Source: Hydrogenophaga crocea (GTDB taxonomy: Bacteria; Pseudomonadota; Gammaproteobacteria; Burkholderiales; Burkholderiaceae_C). Taken from it: a stretch of 64,000 nt of DNA. A program made the translations under genes and the position numbers. Every line of letters begins with the position of its first letter. Position 1 is the first letter of the stretch. Positions 41,253 through 50,749 of the stretch are shown here, piece after piece. The notes beneath the pieces are model-generated. The model saw nothing but the letters and a program-made list of their open reading frames with translations, did not search any database and was not told the origin of the DNA. The stretch is from the NCBI RefSeq assembly GCF_011388215.1, contig NZ_CP049989.1:868001-932000 (forward strand). The letters run 5' to 3'.

Positions 41253-41717
41253 TCAGCCGATCTGCTCCAGAACCAGGGCCATCTCGACCGCGACGCGCGC
41301 CGCGTCGCGGCCCTTGTCGACCTGGCGCGCCAGGGCCTGGGCCTCGTTCTCGGTGGTGAGGATGGCGTTGGCGATCGGCAGCTGGTGGTCGAGCGCCACG
41401 CGCGTGACACCGGCGCCCGACTCGTTGGCCACGAGCTCGAAGTGGTAGGTCTCGCCGCGGATGATGCAGCCCAGCGCGATCAGCGCGTCGTACTCCTCGC
41501 GCTCGGCCATGGCCTGCAGCACCACGGGCACCTCGAGCGCGCCCGGCACCTTCACGTGAGCGATGTTTTTCTCCTGCACGCCCAGGGCGAGCAGCTCGGC
41601 GTGACAGGCCTGGAAGAGGGCGTCGGTGATGGCCTCGTTGAAGCGGGCCTGCACGATGCCGATGTGAAGGCGCTTGCCGTCGAGCGCGCCTGCCGTGCCT
41701 TTGTCTGCACCAAACAT
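41253..41717 (-). CDS. ribH: 6,7-dimethyl-8-ribityllumazine synthase
   Basis: A 154-residue lumazine synthase that condenses 5-amino-6-ribitylamino-uracil with dihydroxybutanone phosphate. The family motifs [12 protein letters not shown] and [19 protein letters not shown] are intact, including the catalytic His. The gene lies 25 bases after ribBX. Confidence 0.96.
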   Translation of the reverse strand: MFGADKGTAGALDGKRLHIGIVQARFNEAITDALFQACHAELLALGVQEKNIAHVKVPGALEVPVVLQAMAEREEYDALIALGCIIRGETYHFELVANESGAGVTRVALDHQLPIANAILTTENEAQALARQVDKGRDAARVAVEMALVLEQIG

Positions 41718-41742
41718 GGGGATTGCCTTGTGTTCTTGAAAA

Positions 41743-42876
41743 TCAGTTCGGGCGGCCGATGAAGCCGACGATCTCGAGGCCGTGGCCCTGCATGCTGGGC
41801 ATGCGCCGTGGGTTGCCCATGAGCTCCATGCGCGCCACGCCGCATTCGCGCAGGATCTGCGCGCCCACGCCGTAGGTGCGCAGGTCCATGCGGCCGCGCT
41901 CGGGCGCCTGGGCCGCGCGGGCCGTGCCCTCGAACTGCGCGAGCAGTTGTTCGGCCGACTCGCCGCAGTTGAGCAGCACTGCGACGCCGCGGCCTTTGTC
42001 GGCCAGGAAGCGCAGGCTCTGCTCGAGGCTCCAGCTGTGCATCGAACGGCCCACCTCGAGCGCGTCGAGCACCGACAGCGGTTCGTGCACGCGCACGGGC
42101 ACCACGTCTTGCGGGCCCCACTGGCCTTTGACCAGCGCCAGGTGCACGGCGCCGCTGGGCTGGTCGCGGAAGGCGTGGGCGGTGAATTCGCCGAAGGCGG
42201 TGTTGAGCGCGCGCGCGCCCACCTTCTGCACCAGGCATTCGGTGCGGCTGCGGTATTCGATGAGGTCGGCGATGGTGCCGATCTTGATGCCGTGCTCGGC
42301 CGCGAAGAGCTGCAGGTCGGGCAGGCGGGCCATGGTGCCGTCGTCTTTCATGACCTCGCAGATCACGGCGGCGGGCGTGCAGCCGGCCATGGCGGCCAGG
42401 TCGCAGCCGGCTTCGGTGTGGCCGGCGCGCATGAGCACGCCGCCCTCGACGGCCTGCAGCGGGAAGATGTGGCCGGGCTGCACCAGGTCGCTGGCCTTGG
42501 CATTGGGCGCCACGGCGGCCTGCACGGTGCGCGCGCGGTCGGCGGCCGAGATGCCGGTGGTCACGCCCTCGGCGGCCTCGATGGAGGCCGTGAAGGCCGT
42601 GCCCATCTTGGTGCCGTTGCGCGGCACCATGGGCGGCAGGTTCAGGCGCTCGCAGCGCTCCTTGGTGAGCGTGAGGCAGATCAGGCCGCGGCCGTAGCGC
42701 GCCATGAAGTTGATGGCTTCGGGCGTGACGTGGTCGGCCGCGAGCACGAGGTCGCCTTCGTTCTCGCGGTCTTCCTCGTCGACCAGGATCACCATGCGCC
42801 CGGCGCGGATGTCGGCCACGATGGCCTCGACGGGTGAAATGGCCACGGGGGTCAGGATCTGTTCGGGTGCGTTCAT
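41743..42876 (-). CDS. ribBX: DHBP synthase with degenerate GTP cyclohydrolase II domain (RibBX type)
   Basis: A 377-residue fusion. The N-terminal half (about 1-205) is a complete 3,4-dihydroxy-2-butanone 4-phosphate synthase with [16 protein letters not shown] and [14 protein letters not shown]. The C-terminal half aligns in position with RibA, but the zinc motif of three cysteines (CxxxxxxxxxxCxC) and the RVHSECLTGD active block are missing; [14 protein letters not shown] stands there instead. RibB should work but RibA activity is unlikely. It overlaps ribE as ATGA. Confidence 0.88.
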   Translation of the reverse strand: MNAPEQILTPVAISPVEAIVADIRAGRMVILVDEEDRENEGDLVLAADHVTPEAINFMARYGRGLICLTLTKERCERLNLPPMVPRNGTKMGTAFTASIEAAEGVTTGISAADRARTVQAAVAPNAKASDLVQPGHIFPLQAVEGGVLMRAGHTEAGCDLAAMAGCTPAAVICEVMKDDGTMARLPDLQLFAAEHGIKIGTIADLIEYRSRTECLVQKVGARALNTAFGEFTAHAFRDQPSGAVHLALVKGQWGPQDVVPVRVHEPLSVLDALEVGRSMHSWSLEQSLRFLADKGRGVAVLLNCGESAEQLLAQFEGTARAAQAPERGRMDLRTYGVGAQILRECGVARMELMGNPRRMPSMQGHGLEIVGFIGRPN

Positions 42877-43520
42877 GTGGGCTCCTGGGTGGGGGCCAGC
42901 ACGCCAGCCGAGAGCATGCGCTCGACGTAACGGGCCACGGTGTCGATTTCGAGGTTCACGGTGCTGCCGGCGGCGAGGTCGCCGAGCGTGGTGTGCTGCA
43001 CCGTGTGGGGAATGAGGTTGATGCTGAACCCGCAGCCCTCGGGCTGATCGTCCACGCGGTTGACGGTGAGGCTCACGCCATTGACCGTGATCGAGCCCTT
43101 GTAGGCCAGGTACTTGCCGAGTTCGGCCGGGGCGCGCACGCGCAGCTCCCAGCTCTCGCCCACGGGCGCGAAATGGGTCACGGTGCCGATGCCGTCCACG
43201 TGCCCGGACACGATGTGCCCGCCCAGGCGGTCGTGCGCGCGCAGGGCCTTTTCGAGGTTGACGCGCGGGCCGACCGCGCCCAGGCCGGTGGTGCGGGCCA
43301 GCGATTCGGCGGAGATGTCGATGGTGAAGCGGTGCGCCGGCAGGTCGAGCGAGGTGACCGTCATGCAGGCGCCGTTGAGCGCGATGCTGTCGCCCAGACC
43401 GACGTCGTCGAGATAGCCCGGTGGCGCTTCGATGGTGAGGCGCCGCCCGTGCTGCAAAGAACCGCCCAGCGCATGGGAGTCGGCGATGCGCCCCACGCCG
43501 GTGATGATGCCGGTGAACAT
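42873..43520 (-). CDS. ribE: Riboflavin synthase, alpha subunit
   Basis: A 215-residue protein with two lumazine-binding repeats. It opens with the hallmark [10 protein letters not shown], each repeat carries the [13 protein letters not shown] and [16 protein letters not shown] motif, and [12 protein letters not shown] lies between. It makes riboflavin from two lumazines. The ATG at 43520 lies 68 bases downstream of pilE, so the transcript may start within the pilin cluster or in this gap. Confidence 0.96.
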   Translation of the reverse strand: MFTGIITGVGRIADSHALGGSLQHGRRLTIEAPPGYLDDVGLGDSIALNGACMTVTSLDLPAHRFTIDISAESLARTTGLGAVGPRVNLEKALRAHDRLGGHIVSGHVDGIGTVTHFAPVGESWELRVRAPAELGKYLAYKGSITVNGVSLTVNRVDDQPEGCGFSINLIPHTVQHTTLGDLAAGSTVNLEIDTVARYVERMLSAGVLAPTQEPT

Positions 43521-43588
43521 GCCGGCATTTTCGCAGGGTTTGGACGACCGCCCGGCGGATCGCTCGACAGCCCCCGGGCGGGCAGGGG

Positions 43589-44053
43589 TCAGCCGCCCTT
43601 GAAGCAGGCGGGCAGCGACGTGCCTGCGGCTGCGTTGAGCAGGCGGCGCGCCCCGGTGTGGGTGAGTTCGAGATCGCCGCAGCGGTCGTCGGCCATGCCG
43701 CCGGTGCGCAGCGCGCGCAGCGTATAGGCCTGGGCCGCGGTGAGCGTGGCCACCACCGCGTTGTTCTCGACCAGCACGATCCGGTAGGCCGCTTCGCCCT
43801 CGCGCGGCGTCTGCTGCAGGCTGGCGGGCAGGCTCGCGCCCGCGTGCGTGTCCATGCTGCTGTAGCGCCGGCGCAGGAACTGGCTGGCCTCTTCGAGCGC
43901 GCGCTGGGCATCGGCGCGCCGGCTGGCGCGAACGTGCTCGGCGTAGCTCGGGTAGGCGATCGTGGCGAGGATGGCGATGATCGCGCAGGTGATCATCAGC
44001 TCGAGCAGGGTGAAGCCGCGATGGCGGCGGCCGGGCGCGCGCGGGCGGCTCAT
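43589..44053 (-). CDS. pilE: Type IV pilin-like protein (PilE type)
   Basis: A 154-residue prepilin. A basic leader ends RRHRG, then FTLLELMITCAIIAILATIAYP is the class III cleavage site (after Gly) and the N-terminal helix with Glu5. A cysteine pair (CGDLE ... ACFKGG) near the C-terminus could form the pilin disulphide. The start overlaps the pilY1 stop (ATGA). It may be a minor pilin rather than the major subunit. Confidence 0.87.
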   Translation of the reverse strand: MSRPRAPGRRHRGFTLLELMITCAIIAILATIAYPSYAEHVRASRRADAQRALEEASQFLRRRYSSMDTHAGASLPASLQQTPREGEAAYRIVLVENNAVVATLTAAQAYTLRALRTGGMADDRCGDLELTHTGARRLLNAAAGTSLPACFKGG

Positions 44054-47000
44054 TGCGGCAGCCTCGTGAGCGTGTACTGCTGGCGGCTCCAGCGGCCGGG
44101 GCAGTTGACGCCGCTGTCGAGGGCCCCACCCAGGCCGACGATGCTCCAGCGCCCGCCAAGGCAGGACGTGTTCTCGGGCGGCGCTTCGCCGTCCCGGCCG
44201 GCCACACGGGTCAGGCCCTTTTGGGCGGCGCTCATTTCCGACGGGGTCAGCCGGTTGACGAAGCCGCTGCCGCGACCGAAGCCGCCGGTGGTGGAGAACA
44301 CCGCGGACACCGCGTCGAGCCGCCCGTCGTGGTCGACGTCGAAGGCCGGCTTGCCTTCGCCATCGAGGGCGTTGAAGACATACACCGCGCTGAGCGGCGT
44401 TGCCGGGGTCTCGCAGTTCTCGGCGCCGGCGCTGTTCTGGTTGATCACCACCGTGGTCAGCACCACGCTCGAGCCCGCATTCACCACCGGGGCGATCGAG
44501 CGTTCGCCGGCATAGCGCCCGCCGAGCATGAACTTCCAGCCGCGGTAGGCGGGCGGGTGGGCGGTCCAGTCGATCTTGCGGCGCGTGAGCCGGTAGAAGC
44601 GGTTGCCGCCCACCTCGGCCTGTTGCTCCAGCATGTCCTGCTGCAGCAGTTGATCGGCGGTCACGGGCACGAAGGCCGGGTCTGGCGTGCCGTCCTGGCG
44701 CGAGGTGGGATCCCAGATGCCGTAGACGCTTTCGCGCTGCGCGGTGTCGCCCGGGTCGCTGTCGTCGAGCAGCATGCCGGTGCCCACCACGACGATGGTG
44801 CCGCCCCCGGGGTGGGCCTGCCACGCGGGGGCACCGTAGATGGGGCGGTGGTGTTCGGTCGTGAACAGCGGTTGGCCATAAGCCACCTTCCAGTTGGCCG
44901 GCGCGCCGCGCAGGTCGAAGCGCCACAGGTGGCCGTTGGCGTCGCCGGCGTAGGCGGCGACGACGCGCCAGCGGGCGTCGCGCACCAGGGTCACGCCGCC
45001 CAGACCGCGTCCCGCCGGGTACGCCGCAGGCAGGGCGATCGTGCGGATCACCGCGCCGGTCAGGGCGTTGAGCACGACGAGCCCGTGCCGGCCGCCGTCG
45101 GCCTGGCCGTTGTAATGGCCGCTGCTGAGAACCACGACCCAGTCGCCCGAGTCGGTCTGGCCGCTGCGTGCAGGGGTGGTCATGTGGCCGCTGGCAAAGG
45201 GTGTGTTGTCACCGTCGTTGGTCGTGTCCATGACGTCGGGCCCGGTTTCCCACAGGAAGTTGGCGGCCGTGAGCGGGTCGGTGTCCGGTGCGTCCTTCGG
45301 GGCCCGCAGGCCGTAGACCAGGCGTTCGCCGCGGCCACCGCTGCCCACCACGAGCGGGATCCAAGAACGGCCGTCGTAGACGTCGTTGAGGGACAGCGGG
45401 CCGTCGAGCACGTAGCGGAACCCGCGGTCGCTGTCGGCCTGGTCGAGTAGCCGCTTCATGCTGCGCCGGGGCATGTAGGCGGCCCGCTCGCTGCCTTGGG
45501 CGGCGTCGAGGGCGTGCACCACGCCGGCGTTGGTCGCCACGAACAGGGTGTCGCTCAGCGGGCCGGTTTGCGCGAGAAAGCCGGCGTAGGCGGTTTTGCC
45601 GCTCACCGTGCTGGCGGGATCGTCGTAGCCCAGGTGCTGGGCCGCGCTCTGAAGCACCGGCGGGCTGTTGACGATCGCGCCCATGCGCGAGCTGCCGCGC
45701 AAGCGGTACAGCTGGTTCGCCGTGTCGACCACCGGGTCCTTGCCGCGCAGGTAGTCGACGAAGCCCGGGCCGCCGGGCAGGTAGGCGGCGCGGGCGCCCG
45801 CCTGCAGATAGGCCCGGATGCCCGCGGGCAGGTTGGTCAAGGCGCCTTTGAATTCGAAGCCGCTGCCGTTGTCGTCGAGGCTGTAGACCTTGCGCTGATC
45901 GGGCGGGGGCAGCATGGCCTGGGCCGACCAGTAGGTGGTGCTCGCGGGGCTGAGCGCCTGGCCGCTCGCGTTCTGGTCGAGCAGCAGCGGCTCTCCCTTC
46001 GCGTCGAGTCGCATGGCGGTGACGTCGCCGGCGTTGTCGTTGGTCCGGTACGTGACGCCGTACCTCAGGCGCGTGGCCAGGGAGCCTTCGACCGAGCCTG
46101 CGGACGTGGTGCCCAAGGCGATGCCCGCGTCGTTGCCCGAGGCGTTCAGGATGTCCGCCAGGATGGCGTTGAACACGGTCAGCAGGTCTTCGGTCTTGTA
46201 TATGCTGAAGCTGCGCGCGCCGCCCGTGTAGCCGGCCTGGATGAAGTCGTCGATGTGGGCGGGCGGCAGGTCGGCCGCGGTGTTGGTGACGGTGGGCCAG
46301 CTCGGGGGCGTGGCGGTGCCCGGGTTCTGCAGGAATTGCGCCCGGTACTGGTCGATCTGCTCGAAGGTGAGGCCGCTGGTGGCGAGCGAACCGTCGAGCC
46401 GTCGCATCTTGCCCGAGGGTTGCACCATGTAGCCCACGGTGTAGGTGGTCATGTTCTGCCAGAACGTGGGCTTGCCCGGCTGCGTGGGCACCTCGTTGGC
46501 GAGGTTCGGGCGCAGGTCTTCGTTCCAGTGGTAGTGCGCCGTCAGGTCGGCGAGCGTGCCGCTGGAGACCCCCGGGTAGGGGATGTAGAGGCCGCGCGGG
46601 CTGGCCGAGCCTTTGGGGTCGTAGGCCAGCGCAGGCGGGGGCAGGCCATTGCGGCCAGTGCCGGTGAAGGTCTTGCCGGCCTGGCTGTCGTCGTCGCTGC
46701 CCCCGTTCGTGGCGGTGCCGTTGGACCAGCCGCCATCGGACAGCACGAGGTTGTAGGCCCGGCGGCAACCCATCTCGGGGTTGGCCGCGCCGGCGGGCTT
46801 GCCGGGGTCGCGCGCCCAGGGGTTTTCCAAGGCGTCGGACGGGACGCGCAGGTAGCCGGCGACCTTGTCGAGCGCGTTGTGCAGCGGCGTGCCGCCGAAG
46901 GGGGTGCTGAAGTACAGCCAGTCGTACAAGGCCTGGTTGTCGGCCGACCCGGTTTGCCAGTCGCGCGCGCCGCGCAGGACCTTGGGCTTGTCCACCGTGA

Positions 47001-47988
47001 CGCCGGGCCGAAGGCCGATCGCCGATCCGAGGTCGTTGATCGGCAGGTAACCGATGCGGACCTGCCGGTCGAGGCGCTTGTCGCTCAGTGCCAGACCCAG
47101 GGCCGTGGCGGCGGCCGACATGCGGTCGCGGTGGTAACGGAACCAGGTCAGGATGTTGGCGGTTTCCTGGGCCGTGGTGCAGCTCGCGGGACCGCAATCG
47201 CTGCGGTGGTGGTCGACCGGCAGGGGAATGCTGGCCGACGAGCCGTAGACCACGTCGACGGTGGTGCCCGCGTCGCAGAATTGCCCGCCGATGTTCCTGG
47301 CGAGATCGGGCCGGTTCAAGGGCACGCCCTTGAAGCCCAGCCTGCTGCACACCACGTAGCTGAAGACCGGCGGGGCGCCGGTGCGAACGTCGGCCGCCGT
47401 GAGCTTGACGTGCCGGGGCACATAGGCGCTGATGGCGCCGTTGGTGAAGGCGCTCCAGAACTGCGTGCTGTCCTGGAGCTGCGCGAGGTCGTAGGTCGGG
47501 CGGGGCAGTTCGTCGCTTCGCACCACCAGCGCAGGCGTGTCGCGCAGGGACTCGCGCGAGGGCGCGAACAGGTAGCGCGAATAGCCCACGCTGTCCTGGT
47601 TGCTGACGAACACGAGCCCGTCGTTGACGGGCACCGGCTGGCCCAGGGCGTCCACGCGGGGGCGGTAGGTGACGCGCGGGTTGTAGTACAGCGGGTTGGC
47701 TTCGCTCGAGCGCATGGCCTGCCAGTAGCCGCCGTGCACGATCTGCCCGCCGCTGCCGTAGTCCTGTTGCGTGATGTTGTAGTCGTCCTGCATGGGGAAG
47801 GCCATGGACCCCGAGTTGTCGAGCGTGACCATCAGGATCGGCTTGGCCCCCACCGCACCGACCATCAAAGGATGCTCGGCGGGCTGTGCCCGGGCCGCGG
47901 CCCCGATCAGCAGCAGCGGCAGCAGCGCGATCAGCCCGTGCAGGCCGTGTCGAAACCGGGGCGGGCGTGGCGCATTCAACTCACTCAT
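44050..47988 (-). CDS. pilY1: Type IV pilus tip adhesin/assembly protein PilY1
   Basis: A 1312-residue exported protein. After a signal peptide (cleavage near ARAQP) the N-terminal half contains a VWA-like MIDAS start (LDNSGSMAF near residue 55), and the C-terminal half is a beta-propeller with a calcium site (DVDHDGRLD). It primes pilus assembly with the minor pilins and can act as adhesin and surface sensor. It lies between pilX and pilE with ATGA-type overlaps, so the whole cluster is coupled. Confidence 0.93.
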   Translation of the reverse strand: MSELNAPRPPRFRHGLHGLIALLPLLLIGAAARAQPAEHPLMVGAVGAKPILMVTLDNSGSMAFPMQDDYNITQQDYGSGGQIVHGGYWQAMRSSEANPLYYNPRVTYRPRVDALGQPVPVNDGLVFVSNQDSVGYSRYLFAPSRESLRDTPALVVRSDELPRPTYDLAQLQDSTQFWSAFTNGAISAYVPRHVKLTAADVRTGAPPVFSYVVCSRLGFKGVPLNRPDLARNIGGQFCDAGTTVDVVYGSSASIPLPVDHHRSDCGPASCTTAQETANILTWFRYHRDRMSAAATALGLALSDKRLDRQVRIGYLPINDLGSAIGLRPGVTVDKPKVLRGARDWQTGSADNQALYDWLYFSTPFGGTPLHNALDKVAGYLRVPSDALENPWARDPGKPAGAANPEMGCRRAYNLVLSDGGWSNGTATNGGSDDDSQAGKTFTGTGRNGLPPPALAYDPKGSASPRGLYIPYPGVSSGTLADLTAHYHWNEDLRPNLANEVPTQPGKPTFWQNMTTYTVGYMVQPSGKMRRLDGSLATSGLTFEQIDQYRAQFLQNPGTATPPSWPTVTNTAADLPPAHIDDFIQAGYTGGARSFSIYKTEDLLTVFNAILADILNASGNDAGIALGTTSAGSVEGSLATRLRYGVTYRTNDNAGDVTAMRLDAKGEPLLLDQNASGQALSPASTTYWSAQAMLPPPDQRKVYSLDDNGSGFEFKGALTNLPAGIRAYLQAGARAAYLPGGPGFVDYLRGKDPVVDTANQLYRLRGSSRMGAIVNSPPVLQSAAQHLGYDDPASTVSGKTAYAGFLAQTGPLSDTLFVATNAGVVHALDAAQGSERAAYMPRRSMKRLLDQADSDRGFRYVLDGPLSLNDVYDGRSWIPLVVGSGGRGERLVYGLRAPKDAPDTDPLTAANFLWETGPDVMDTTNDGDNTPFASGHMTTPARSGQTDSGDWVVVLSSGHYNGQADGGRHGLVVLNALTGAVIRTIALPAAYPAGRGLGGVTLVRDARWRVVAAYAGDANGHLWRFDLRGAPANWKVAYGQPLFTTEHHRPIYGAPAWQAHPGGGTIVVVGTGMLLDDSDPGDTAQRESVYGIWDPTSRQDGTPDPAFVPVTADQLLQQDMLEQQAEVGGNRFYRLTRRKIDWTAHPPAYRGWKFMLGGRYAGERSIAPVVNAGSSVVLTTVVINQNSAGAENCETPATPLSAVYVFNALDGEGKPAFDVDHDGRLDAVSAVFSTTGGFGRGSGFVNRLTPSEMSAAQKGLTRVAGRDGEAPPENTSCLGGRWSIVGLGGALDSGVNCPGRWSRQQYTLTRLPQ

Positions 47989-48589
47989 AACCGGCTCCTG
48001 AGGCTGACCGAACGGGAAGGGTGGGCGACACGATGGCCTGCAGCCAGACCTCGCTGCCCGCCAGGCCCACCAGGGCGCCGGTGGCGGGATCGATGGCGGC
48101 GCCCGCCGACAGCCCGCGTGCGGTCACGAGGTAGCGGCTGCGGGTCATGGCCTCGGCCATGCAGGTCGGCGCCGGCGCGCTGGCCGGTTCGGTGCTGAGC
48201 GAGTCCACCGGCGCGGGCACCTCGATGAGCGAGGCGGCGCCCGGCACCCAGTTGCCGATCGCGGCCCACCGGGCCTGGGCATCGCCGGCATCGCTCAAGG
48301 GGGGCGCCGTCACGAGCCTGGCCTTGACGGCGTTGTCGTAGAGCGTGCCGTCCTCGACGGCATCGATGACCACCGCCTCGCAGTAGCGCAGGGCGCTTTC
48401 GGCCGCCAGGCGGGCGACCTCGCCCATGCGGCTGTTGTTGGCGATCTCTTCCACCGTGGCGCTGCGCCGGGCCGCGAACAAGCCGGCCAGGGCCAGCACG
48501 GTGAGCAGGAACAAGACCACGGGCAGCACAGTGCCGTGCTGCCCGCCCACGGGTGCCGGTCCGCGGCACGGGCTGCGCGAACGCGTCAT
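47981..48589 (-). CDS. pilX: Minor pilin PilX
   Basis: A 202-residue prepilin-like protein with a PilX helix: after a basic leader, HGTVLPVVLFLLTVLALAGLFAARR follows the cleavage Gly. It has Pro at position 5 of the mature protein where other pilins have Glu, as is normal for PilX. It ends 8 bases into pilY1. The gene begins with an ATG overlapping the pilW stop. Confidence 0.85.
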   Translation of the reverse strand: MTRSRSPCRGPAPVGGQHGTVLPVVLFLLTVLALAGLFAARRSATVEEIANNSRMGEVARLAAESALRYCEAVVIDAVEDGTLYDNAVKARLVTAPPLSDAGDAQARWAAIGNWVPGAASLIEVPAPVDSLSTEPASAPAPTCMAEAMTRSRYLVTARGLSAGAAIDPATGALVGLAGSEVWLQAIVSPTLPVRSASGAGYE

Positions 48590-49542
48590 GGTGCGAGGCC
48601 CGCGTAGGGGTTGGCGACCGAACCGCCGCTGGCCTCGTAAGGCCGGGGGATCGCGGGTCGCGCGTTCGGCAACGGCACCAGGGCCCGGTAGGCTCGGCGC
48701 AGGTAGCGGTCGGTCGCCGTTTGGACCGTGCCATCGCACGCGACGTGGCGGGTGAGCTGGGCCAGGGTCTGGCCGTCGGCCGCCACGGGCCGGGCCGAGC
48801 GCACGAGCACGCAGACCTCGACCGCGGCCACCCGGGCCCAGTCGTCCGCCGTGACCAGCGCGGAGGCCTCGACGATGCCGGTGACCTGGTGGGGCGCAAT
48901 GGCACCAGCGGTCGTGGCCCGGGTGATGGCGTAGCGCAGACGCAGGCGCTCCACATTGGGCACCAGGGCCGCGGTGCTGCGCTGGCCGCCGCCCGTGCCG
49001 CCGCGGCAGAACAAGGACGGCGTCCTGTTGACGTCGTCGTCCACGTAGAAGCGGTGATCGGCAAGGAATACCCCCGCCGCGTTCGCTGCGATGGCGGTGC
49101 CGGTGCAGTTGCCCGGGGCGGGCGGCTGGCCGGGTACGGGCAGCAGCGCCATGCTGTTGAGCAGGCTGGCTTCGTAGCCGATGGCGATGGCGTCGTTGGA
49201 CGGGCCGCCGGTGTTGCAGGTGCCTGGCGCGCCGAACGCACCGCCGGTGTCCGCGAAGCCCTTGTCGCACCCCCAGACGGGCAGGTCGGTGAACACGCGC
49301 TTGCCCGATGCGTCCAGCGACGAGTAGCCGGCGAGCGCGATCTGGCTGCGCAGCACCTGAAGCGCGAGCGCGCCTTCCTCGTTCATCTCGGATGCGAGCG
49401 CGCCATAGCGCGCCGCGCTGGCAGTTTGCAGGTAGGTGAGGCTGGCCACCCCGGTGACGAAGAGGCCCAGGGCGAGCGCCACCATCAGCTCCACGAGCGT
49501 GAGGCCGCGTTGGGGGCGGGGTCCGGTGCGCAGCCGCTTCAC
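48586..49542 (-). CDS. pilW: Minor pilin PilW
   Basis: A 318-residue prepilin. The leader ends PQRG and is followed by LTLVELMVALALGLFVTGVAS with Glu5. Length, the long globular domain, and position between pilV and pilX mark it as PilW. A GTG start at 49542, overlapping the pilV stop as GTGA, is preferred to the ATG 66 bases upstream, which lies inside pilV. Confidence 0.88.
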   Translation of the reverse strand: MKRLRTGPRPQRGLTLVELMVALALGLFVTGVASLTYLQTASAARYGALASEMNEEGALALQVLRSQIALAGYSSLDASGKRVFTDLPVWGCDKGFADTGGAFGAPGTCNTGGPSNDAIAIGYEASLLNSMALLPVPGQPPAPGNCTGTAIAANAAGVFLADHRFYVDDDVNRTPSLFCRGGTGGGQRSTAALVPNVERLRLRYAITRATTAGAIAPHQVTGIVEASALVTADDWARVAAVEVCVLVRSARPVAADGQTLAQLTRHVACDGTVQTATDRYLRRAYRALVPLPNARPAIPRPYEASGGSVANPYAGLAP

Positions 49543-50105
49543 AGGCCCACCCGGAAGTGCATGCAGCTGCGGCCGTCGCGGTCGCTCTCGCTCAGGTCCT
49601 TGTTGCACGCGTGCCGGGCCGCGCCGTCCAGGCTGTTGGCCGGATCGATCGACGTGTCGCGCCAGAGCAGCCAGATGTCGAGCTCGCGCGCCTGCGCGCT
49701 CGGTCGCGAGACGACTTCGGCCGCGCCCTCCGGCAAGGCCTTGGCCACCAGTTGCAGAAAGGCTTGCCGGTCAGCTGCCGCCACGTTGCGGGCTGCGTCG
49801 GTGTCCGGGGCGTCGGCGTTCAGGCCGGGGACGCTGCCGGCGGGCGTTGCCCCGAACGCGATGTCGTAGGCGCCCAGATCGAATCCGTACACGTTCAGGC
49901 GTGCGCGTTCGACGTAGTACTGGGCGAGCGAGACGCCGGTGAGGCGCATCTGCGCAGCCTTCTGGTGGAGCAGTGCCGATGCCCCGAGCCGGGCCATGGC
50001 GAGCAGGCCGAAGCTCATCACCGCGATGGCCACCAGCACCTCGATCAGGCCCGTGCCGCGTTGCCGGGTGGTTCGGACACCGCGCTCAGGGTGTCTTGCT
50101 GACAT
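49539..50105 (-). CDS. pilV: Minor pilin PilV
   Basis: A 188-residue prepilin. The leader ends RQRG and is followed by TGLIEVLVAIAVMSFGLLAMARLG with Glu5 and the PilV-typical SFGLLA. The ATG at 50105 is used; another in-frame ATG at 50123 would add six residues and overlap fimT by more. The stop overlaps pilW as GTGA. It belongs to the minor-pilin priming complex. Confidence 0.87.
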   Translation of the reverse strand: MSARHPERGVRTTRQRGTGLIEVLVAIAVMSFGLLAMARLGASALLHQKAAQMRLTGVSLAQYYVERARLNVYGFDLGAYDIAFGATPAGSVPGLNADAPDTDAARNVAAADRQAFLQLVAKALPEGAAEVVSRPSAQARELDIWLLWRDTSIDPANSLDGAARHACNKDLSESDRDGRSCMHFRVGL

Positions 50106-50637
50106 AGGACCGCCCGATGGCATTGAGGGTGACGGTGCGGCCTTCGCCGGCCGTGCCGGCGGCGAGCAGGCTCATGGTGAGGCCCTTGCTGCTGTTGAGC
50201 GTGCCATTGGGTCGGAAGGAGAGCCGGTTCGCGGCCGGGCCGCTGTAGGTCATGCTCGCGATGCCGCTCTGGGGCCCGCGCTGGGCCACCACGGTGTCGC
50301 CGGCGTTGAGCTGGTGGTCGGCGTTGAGGTCGATGAAGACCAGCCAGCCCCGGGCCCAGTTGGTCTGAGCGCCGCAGCCGCCGTTGCCGTTCTGCACGCA
50401 CACCTCGACGTTGCGCGAGACCCGGGTGGCCGTGCTGCGGGCGAGCCGCATGTCGCCCGCGAAGGCGTCGGCGGCGGCGTCGAGCCGCCACTGGCGCAAC
50501 AGGCCCGCAAAGGCCGGCACGCCGAGGCTGATCAGCAGCGCCAGCACCACCAGGGTGACCAGCAGTTCGACGAGCGTGAAGCCGCCGGCGCGGGGGCGGG
50601 CGCGGGTGGGTGTGCGGTTGGGTGGGGGGCTTTGCAT
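50086..50637 (-). CDS. fimT: GspH/FimT family pseudopilin
   Basis: A 183-residue prepilin. The leader ends AGG and is followed by FTLVELLVTLVVLALLISLGVPAF with Glu5. The C-terminal GspH-type domain has a cysteine pair (VCVQNGNGGCG). It is the first gene of the fimT-pilV-pilW-pilX-pilY1-pilE run. The ATG at 50637 is preferred since the upstream extension is not leader-like. No promoter is obvious in the 112-base gap to ribD. Confidence 0.87.
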   Translation of the reverse strand: MQSPPPNRTPTRARPRAGGFTLVELLVTLVVLALLISLGVPAFAGLLRQWRLDAAADAFAGDMRLARSTATRVSRNVEVCVQNGNGGCGAQTNWARGWLVFIDLNADHQLNAGDTVVAQRGPQSGIASMTYSGPAANRLSFRPNGTLNSSKGLTMSLLAAGTAGEGRTVTLNAIGRSYVSKTP

Positions 50638-50724
50638 CACCCGCGCATGGTCCACAGCGGCGCCGGGCGGGGCGGTGCGCAAGGTCCCGGCGGTGGCGCC
50701 GTGCGACGAGAGTCGAAAGGCCTA

Positions 50725-50744
50725 CTGAACTCGCACTAGTTCAG
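50725..50744. repeat. Inverted repeat between ribD and fimT
   Basis: CTGAACT and AGTTCAG (7 bases each, 6-base spacer) lie in the 112-base gap after the ribD stop and before fimT. No T-run follows, so it is not a clear terminator; an operator for fimT is possible. Confidence 0.35.
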
Positions 50745-50749
50745 GTGTA

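Noticed and set aside
41743..42876. Annotating the fusion as fully bifunctional ribBA
   Set aside because: The zinc-binding cysteines and active-site block of GTP cyclohydrolase II are absent.
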